From: Acidobacteria bacterium AB60
GTDB taxonomy: Bacteria > Acidobacteriota > Terriglobia > Terriglobales > Acidobacteriaceae
Direction of reading: 5' to 3'
DNA: 64,000 nt
NCBI GenBank assembly: GCA_008682415.1
Contig: VANK01000002.1
Span: 558,001-622,000, forward strand
Shown here in pieces: positions 58,983 to 64,000 of the stretch. The notes beneath the pieces were generated by a model. The model made no database searches, was not told where the DNA came from, and worked only from the letters and a program-made list of their open reading frames with translations. Position numbers and translations under genes: made by a program. Numbering within the stretch: the first letter of the stretch is position 1; each line of letters begins with the position of its first letter.

Positions 58983-60428
58983 CTAGTGCAGGCCTGCCAT
59001 CACCAGCATGCGCGGTTCGGTCATCTCATCGATCGCGGAGCGCACGCCCTCGCGCCCCAGCCCCGAGTCCTTCACGCCTCCGTAGGGCATGGGATCGAGC
59101 CTCCAGCTGGGCGTATCGCCCACAATCAGCCCGCCCACCTCCAACTCGCGGAAGGCCGTGAGAATGCGGCTGGCGTCGCGGGTCAGCAATCCGGCTTGCA
59201 GCCCGTAGCGCGAGTGGTTCACCTCCGCCAGCGCCTCTTCGAAGTCCTCGTAGGGCTCCACCAGGACCACCGGCCCAAACACCTCTTCATCGCGAATCTT
59301 CATGCCCGGCTTCGTCGCGGTAAGGATGGTGGGGTGAATCATGGAGCCCTTGCGTTCGCCGCCGGAGACCAGCTTGGCGCCTCCCTGGAGGGCCTCCTTG
59401 ATCCAGCTCTCCACGCGGTCGGCCTCCGACGCCCGAATCAGCGGGCCCAGGTCGGTGTCCTCCTCTTCCGGGTTGCCGACCACCATCTTGCCCGCCATCT
59501 CCACCAGCTTCCATAAAAACGTCTGGAAGATACTGCGCTCCACGTAGACCCGCTGCACGCTGATGCACGACTGCCCCGCATGCCCGAAGGCGGCGTTTGC
59601 GGTGCGCGCGGCGGCGTCGTCCAGGTCGGGCCAGTCCCCGTGCACAATCAGGGCCGAATTGCTGCCCAGCTCCAGCAGCACCCGCTTGCGCCCGGAGTGC
59701 GCCTTCAGCTCCCAGCCCACCTTGGCGGAGCCGGTGAAGGTCACCAGCTTGATGCGGTCTTCCTTCTCCGCCAGCCAGGCCGTGTCCGCATTCGAGAGCG
59801 GCATCACGGCGATGGCCTCCTGCGGCCAGCCCGCCTTCAACACCAGCTCGCCCAGCGCCAGCGCCGTGAACGGCGTCTGCGGCGACGGCTTCACGATGAT
59901 GGGGCAGCCCGCGGCCATGGCCGGCGCCACCTTGTGCGCCACCAGGTTCAGCGGAAAGTTCGCCGGCGTGATCGCCAGGATGGTGCCTATCGGGAAGCGC
60001 TGCACCAGGCCCCAGCGGCCTTCATTGCCTTCTGTCAGGTCCAGCGGGATCGACTCGCCCCCCAGCCGCACCGCCTCTTCCGCCGCGGTCTTGAAGGTCA
60101 GGATGGCGCGATCCACCTCGGCGCGCGCCAGGCGGACGGGCTTGCCGGCCTCGGCCACAATCAGGTGCGCAAACCGGTCTCTCTGGTCGATCAGCGACGC
60201 CGTCACATCTTCCAGGATCTCGCGGCGCTTCCAGCGCGGCAGCGCGCGCGTGCGGCGGATGCTGGCAACCGCATGATTCACGGCCTGGCGGGCATCGGCG
60301 CGCGTGGCCACGGTCACGCGGCCGATCACCCCGCCGTCCCAGGGCGAATGCACCTCCAGCTCCTCGCCCTCGTTCCACTCCTTGCCGCACAGCAGAAATC
60401 CCGTTTGCTCGCCCGGGCGCATCTTCAT
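58983..60428 (-). CDS. NAD(P)-dependent aldehyde dehydrogenase
   Basis: 481 residues. The catalytic Cys is in HAGQSCISVQRVYV and the general base Glu in LLELGSNSALIV; TPANFPLNLVAHKVAPAMAA and FTGSAKVGWELKA bind cofactor. The layout is closest to non-phosphorylating glyceraldehyde- or lactaldehyde-type ALDHs, but the substrate cannot be fixed. It follows the GNAT gene's upstream side on the same strand, with only a 14-bp gap. Confidence 0.92.
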   Translation of the reverse strand: MKMRPGEQTGFLLCGKEWNEGEELEVHSPWDGGVIGRVTVATRADARQAVNHAVASIRRTRALPRWKRREILEDVTASLIDQRDRFAHLIVAEAGKPVRLARAEVDRAILTFKTAAEEAVRLGGESIPLDLTEGNEGRWGLVQRFPIGTILAITPANFPLNLVAHKVAPAMAAGCPIIVKPSPQTPFTALALGELVLKAGWPQEAIAVMPLSNADTAWLAEKEDRIKLVTFTGSAKVGWELKAHSGRKRVLLELGSNSALIVHGDWPDLDDAAARTANAAFGHAGQSCISVQRVYVERSIFQTFLWKLVEMAGKMVVGNPEEEDTDLGPLIRASEADRVESWIKEALQGGAKLVSGGERKGSMIHPTILTATKPGMKIRDEEVFGPVVLVEPYEDFEEALAEVNHSRYGLQAGLLTRDASRILTAFRELEVGGLIVGDTPSWRLDPMPYGGVKDSGLGREGVRSAIDEMTEPRMLVMAGLH

Positions 60429-60593
60429 GGGGTTCGCGCTCCTGTTTGCCTTGCTTTCTTGAGGTCATAGCAGGGTGGCCCGTTCAAAAGCAACCATCGG
60501 CCGCGCCGGATGACAGCCGGACGCGCGCGTCGACGTCGCCCGTTTCGTCACTAACGGCTTGTTCCGCCAGTCGCTTAGGCTAGACTTCCACTC

Positions 60594-61292
60594 ATGACCC
60601 CCGTGGGCCGGAGCCGCAAACTCCCCTTCGATCCGGATGAGGCCATCGCACATCTGAAGGCGCGCGACCCCAAGCTGGGCGCGCTCATCGATCGCGTCGG
60701 CGCCTTTGCCATGCGCCTCGGCGCCGCGCCGTCTCCCTTCGAGTCCTTGCTGGAGGCCATCCTCTATCAGCAGCTGCACGGCAAAGCCGCTGCCACCATC
60801 CACGGCCGCGTGCGCGACTACTACGGCGGCGATCCCAATCCGCAGGCACTCATCGACACGCCCGATGAGCGGCTGCGCGCCGCCGGCGTCTCCGGCAACA
60901 AGATCAAGGCTCTCAAGGATCTCGCCGCCAAGACCCTCGACGGCACGGTGCCCACGCATTCCGCCATCCGCAGGATGTCCGATGCCGACATCGTGGAGCG
61001 GCTCACGGAGGTGCGGGGCATCGGGCCCTGGACGGTGGAGATGCTGCTCATCTTCCGCCTGGGCCGCCCCGACGTGCTGCCCGTAACCGACTACGGCGTG
61101 CGCAAGGGCTATGCGCTCACCTTCATGCGCGTGCCCAAGTCGCGCCCCCTTGCCCTGGAAGACCTGCCCAAGCCCGACGTCGTCTTCAGGCGTGGCATGC
61201 GCTGGAAGCCCTTCCGTTCCGTCGCCACCTGGTACCTGTGGCGCGCCTGCGACCTGGCGAAGAACGAGGCAGCAGTGCTGCCCTTACAATAG
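60594..61292 (+). CDS. AlkA-type DNA-3-methyladenine glycosylase (HhH-GPD)
   Basis: 232 residues. HhH-GPD core: ESLLEAILYQQLHGKAAATI, LTEVRGIGPWTVEMLLIF (helix-hairpin-helix) and LGRPDVLPVTDYGVRKGY with the catalytic Asp. It excises alkylated bases in base-excision repair. No adaptor ada domain. Confidence 0.92.
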   Translation: MTPVGRSRKLPFDPDEAIAHLKARDPKLGALIDRVGAFAMRLGAAPSPFESLLEAILYQQLHGKAAATIHGRVRDYYGGDPNPQALIDTPDERLRAAGVSGNKIKALKDLAAKTLDGTVPTHSAIRRMSDADIVERLTEVRGIGPWTVEMLLIFRLGRPDVLPVTDYGVRKGYALTFMRVPKSRPLALEDLPKPDVVFRRGMRWKPFRSVATWYLWRACDLAKNEAAVLPLQ

Positions 61293-61340
61293 TTCTGCGC
61301 CCGGCAGTTGCTCGTGCCCGTTCGCCGCAAGGAATCGTTC

Positions 61341-63821
61341 ATGCCGCCCACCAAGCGCTTCGTCTGTATTCATGGCCATTTCTATCAGCCGCCGCGCGAG
61401 AATCCCTGGCTTGAGACGGTGGAGACGCAGGACTCCGCCGCTCCGTATCACGACTGGAACGAGCGCATCTGCGCGGAGTGCTATGCCACCAACGGCGCCG
61501 CCCGTATCGTTAATACTCGCAACCAGATCACTCGCATCTTCAACAACTACGCGCGCATCAGCTTCAACCTCGGGCCCACCCTGCTGAGCTGGATCAAGGA
61601 GAACGCCCCCCGCACCTACCGCATGGTGCTCGACGGCGAACGGCGCAGCCGCAAGAACTTCAAAGGCCACAGCTCGGCCATGGCGCAGGTCTACAACCAC
61701 GTCATCATGCCGCTGGCCAACCGCCGCGACAAGATCACGCAGATCCGCTGGGGCATCGCCGACTACCAGTCGCACTACGGCATTCCGCCCGAGGGCATGT
61801 GGCTGGCTGAGACCGCGGCCGACACCGAGACGCTGGAACTGCTGGCCCAGCACGGTATCAAGTTCACCGTGCTCGCGCCGCACCAGTGCCGGCGCATCCG
61901 CTCGCTCAAAAACGGCGAGGACTGGACCCTCACGCCGAACGCAAGCGTCGATACCACGCATCCCTATCTCATTCGCTTCGACTCCGGCGTGTCGATGGCC
62001 ATCTTCTTCTACGACGGGCCGACCTCGCGCGCCATCGCCTTCGAGGGCCTGCTCAACTCCGGCGACAATCTGGCCGGGCGGCTCAAGGCGGGGTTCCTCG
62101 ACAACCAGCAGCCGCAGCTGGTGCACGTGGCCACCGACGGCGAATCGTATGGCCATCACCACAAGCACGGCGAGATGGCATTGGCCTACGCGCTGCGCCT
62201 GCTGGAAGACGACAAGAACGTGAAGCTCTCCAACTACGGCAGCTTCCTGGCCCAGTTCCCGCCCGAGGTTGAGTGCCAGATCGTCGACAACACCTCGTGG
62301 AGCTGCGTGCACGGGGTGGAGCGGTGGCGCTCCAACTGCGGCTGCAACGGCGGCCGCCAGGGCTGGAACCAGCTGTGGCGCGCGCCCCTGCGCAAGGCGC
62401 TCGATCATCTGCGCGACGCGCTCCTTCCCCTCACCGAACAGGAGGGCGCCAAGCTCTTCAAAGACGTGTGGCAGGCGCGCGACGCCTATATCGAGGTGGT
62501 GCTCGACCGCACGCAGGAGACAGTCGATCACTTTCTGCGCGAGCAGCAGCACCATCGGCTCAACGATGCGGAGCGCACCCGCGCCCTCGAGCTCATGGAG
62601 ATGCAGCGCCACGCCCAGCTCATGTACACCAGCTGCGGCTGGTTCTTTGACGACATCTCCGGTATCGAGACGGTGCAGATCATCGCCTACGCGGCGCGCG
62701 TGCTGCAGCTGGCGCAGCGGCTCTTCGGCGCGGAGGCCGCGCGGCTGGAACCGGAGTTCCTGGAGACCATGGTGCTGGCCCGCTCCAACGATGCCAAGGC
62801 CGGCGACGGCGCGCGCATCTACAAGGAGAAGATCGGGGCGCTCGCGCTGGGCCTGGAACAGGTGGCCGCCCATTACGCCATCAGCTCCATCTTCTCGTCG
62901 TTCGCGGAGGAAATCGAGCTCTTCTGCTACCACGTGCGGCGCCTGTCCTATGACATCTTCACCTCCGGCCGTGGCCGCCTGGCCGTGGGGCGCGTGCGCA
63001 TCACCAGCATCATCACCGGTGAGGAACAGAGCTTCAGCTTTGCCGTGCTGCACTTCGGCGATCAGAACATCACCGCGGCGGTGAAGGGCTATGCCGCAGC
63101 CGACGCCGCCAGCTTCGAGGCCTTCATGGCGCAGGCCGGCGAGCACGTAGTGCGCGCGGATTTTCCCGAGGTGATCCGCCTCATCGACCGCTACTACGGC
63201 CACGTGGACTACTCGCTCACCTCGCTGTTTACCGACGAGCAGCGGCGCATCGTCAAGCTCATCCTCAACTCCACCCTGTGGAACATCGAGAGCTCGCTCA
63301 CCACCATCTATGAAGACCACGCCAGCCTGCTGCACTACCTCTCGCAGGCCGGCCTGCCCAAGCCGCCGGCGCTCACGCTGGCTGCGGGCTTCGCGGTGAA
63401 TGCCGGGCTGCGCCGCGCGCTCGAGGGGGACCCCATCGACCAGGCGCTGCTCCGCTCGTTTCTCACCCTGGCCAAGGCCGACCAGGTGCAGCTCGAAACG
63501 GTCACCCTCTCGTACATTGCCGATCAGCGCATGAAGCGCGCCATGATCGAGTTGCAGATGTCCTCGGGCTCGGCCGACATGCTGGAACGCGCGCTGAACC
63601 TGGCGCGCATCCTGGTCGAGCTTCCGTTCGATCTCAATCTGTGGCAGGCGCAGAACATCTGGTACGAGATCCTGCGCAGCTCCGGCTACGCGCTCACGTC
63701 GTTGTCGCCGGAGGATCGCCCCGCCTGGGATCGCGGCTTCTCCGAGCTGGGCCGCCTGCTCATGATCGACACTACGGCGATCCAGGTGCAGGATCTGAAT
63801 GTAGTCACGACGGGTGACTGA
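61341..63821 (+). CDS. glycoside hydrolase family 57-like protein with DUF3536
   Basis: 826 residues from ATG 61341. The N-terminal GH57-type barrel: FVCIHGHFYQPPRENPWLET, FNLGPTLLSWI, WLAETAADTETLELLAQHGI and HVATDGESYGHHHKHGEMAL (candidate nucleophile/acid region). The C-terminal about 450 residues are DUF3536, largely helical. GH57 enzymes act on alpha-glucans, so a glycogen or trehalose role is plausible; the DUF3536 function is not known. Confidence 0.9.
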   Translation: MPPTKRFVCIHGHFYQPPRENPWLETVETQDSAAPYHDWNERICAECYATNGAARIVNTRNQITRIFNNYARISFNLGPTLLSWIKENAPRTYRMVLDGERRSRKNFKGHSSAMAQVYNHVIMPLANRRDKITQIRWGIADYQSHYGIPPEGMWLAETAADTETLELLAQHGIKFTVLAPHQCRRIRSLKNGEDWTLTPNASVDTTHPYLIRFDSGVSMAIFFYDGPTSRAIAFEGLLNSGDNLAGRLKAGFLDNQQPQLVHVATDGESYGHHHKHGEMALAYALRLLEDDKNVKLSNYGSFLAQFPPEVECQIVDNTSWSCVHGVERWRSNCGCNGGRQGWNQLWRAPLRKALDHLRDALLPLTEQEGAKLFKDVWQARDAYIEVVLDRTQETVDHFLREQQHHRLNDAERTRALELMEMQRHAQLMYTSCGWFFDDISGIETVQIIAYAARVLQLAQRLFGAEAARLEPEFLETMVLARSNDAKAGDGARIYKEKIGALALGLEQVAAHYAISSIFSSFAEEIELFCYHVRRLSYDIFTSGRGRLAVGRVRITSIITGEEQSFSFAVLHFGDQNITAAVKGYAAADAASFEAFMAQAGEHVVRADFPEVIRLIDRYYGHVDYSLTSLFTDEQRRIVKLILNSTLWNIESSLTTIYEDHASLLHYLSQAGLPKPPALTLAAGFAVNAGLRRALEGDPIDQALLRSFLTLAKADQVQLETVTLSYIADQRMKRAMIELQMSSGSADMLERALNLARILVELPFDLNLWQAQNIWYEILRSSGYALTSLSPEDRPAWDRGFSELGRLLMIDTTAIQVQDLNVVTTGD

Positions 63822-63848
63822 TCGGGTCGACCCAGAGCGGCGGAGGTC

Positions 63849-64000
63849 TCACGTGAGGATCAGGCCCGCCTCTCGATCGATCTTGTATTGACGGAGCGGA
63901 TAATCCAAATGGACGTAGCACAGCAGTCGAGCATCGTTCCACTGGTAGTCGTTCCCGCCTGACCATACCTGTATACGATCTTTCAGATGGTGCTTGGCAA
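63849..64000 (-). CDS. partial gene running off the right edge, C-terminus only
   Basis: A minus-strand frame open from the edge to the TGA at 63849-63851, 49 codons in the last whole frame. The peptide includes DRIQVWSGGNDYQWNDARLL and VHLDYPLRQYKIDREAG, protein-like composition with lower GC than the neighbours. Start and family are outside the window; it could be a short hypothetical or the end of a larger gene. Confidence 0.45.
   Translation of the reverse strand, partial: AKHHLKDRIQVWSGGNDYQWNDARLLCYVHLDYPLRQYKIDREAGLILT

Noticed and set aside
61284..63335. Leftward open frame of 683 codons opposite the DUF3536 gene
   Set aside because: Mirror of a conserved coding region, no motifs.

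Overview
The window is a high-GC chromosomal segment that most resembles an Acidobacteriota genome (class Terriglobia, probably Acidobacteriaceae or a close relative). This is inferred from several things seen together: two very large Oar-like TonB-dependent receptors with N-terminal carboxypeptidase-like beta domains, a BlaI/M56 pair, an N-terminal regulatory domain common in Acidobacteria (gene at 53867-55153), many short secreted proteins of unknown function, and ordinary bacterial housekeeping genes. There is no phage, plasmid, transposase or CRISPR signature. The two TonB-dependent receptors, two toxin-antitoxin pairs and several repeat arrays are the accessory content.

Layout. 0-4.5 kb: end of an EAL phosphodiesterase, a secreted protein, then a leftward octaheme cytochrome c (hydroxylamine-dehydrogenase family, frameshifted) overlapping an 8-helix membrane protein, with a perfect Crp/Fnr-type palindrome upstream. 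4.5-9 kb: RES/Xre toxin-antitoxin pair beside dnaN, a 680-bp non-coding stretch, a polysaccharide deacetylase and a DinB protein. 9-17 kb: a TetR regulator with tandem operators and a beta-propeller partner, then a tightly packed rightward series folC-plsC-C26 amidotransferase-rsmG, two perfect parS sites, parA and parB. This is an origin-proximal segregation locus. 17-23.5 kb: BlaI and an M56 protease fused to a TonB domain, an S41 protease (frameshifted signal peptide), a Tat-exported molybdopterin oxidoreductase with its cytochrome b, and an RHH/PIN toxin-antitoxin pair.

23.5-36 kb: a glycogen-debranching-like glycosidase, two TonB-dependent receptors of about 1,117 residues (one with a sigma-54-like promoter), and accD, cobO and rlmH. 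36-46 kb: rsfS with a histone-H1-like tail, nadD, an alpha/beta hydrolase, a frameshifted methyltransferase, an M23 peptidase, a Rieske oxygenase paired with an amino-acid permease, and a secreted phosphoesterase. 46-64 kb: a Ser/Thr kinase, a large modular secreted protein, a heme-binding DUF3365-HAMP sensor, glyA, a candidate structured RNA, an ethylene-receptor-like histidine kinase, an SDR, an aldehyde dehydrogenase, an AlkA-type glycosylase and a GH57/DUF3536 glycosidase. A partial gene runs off the right edge.

The most notable observations are the octaheme cytochrome/membrane-protein unit with its Crp-type operator, the ethylene-receptor-like kinase preceded by a structured RNA, and five arrays of degenerate period-7 tandem repeats at gene boundaries (one inside a coding region). 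There are also four frameshifts, all in short homopolymers or dinucleotide runs, which raise the question of sequence error versus gene decay.
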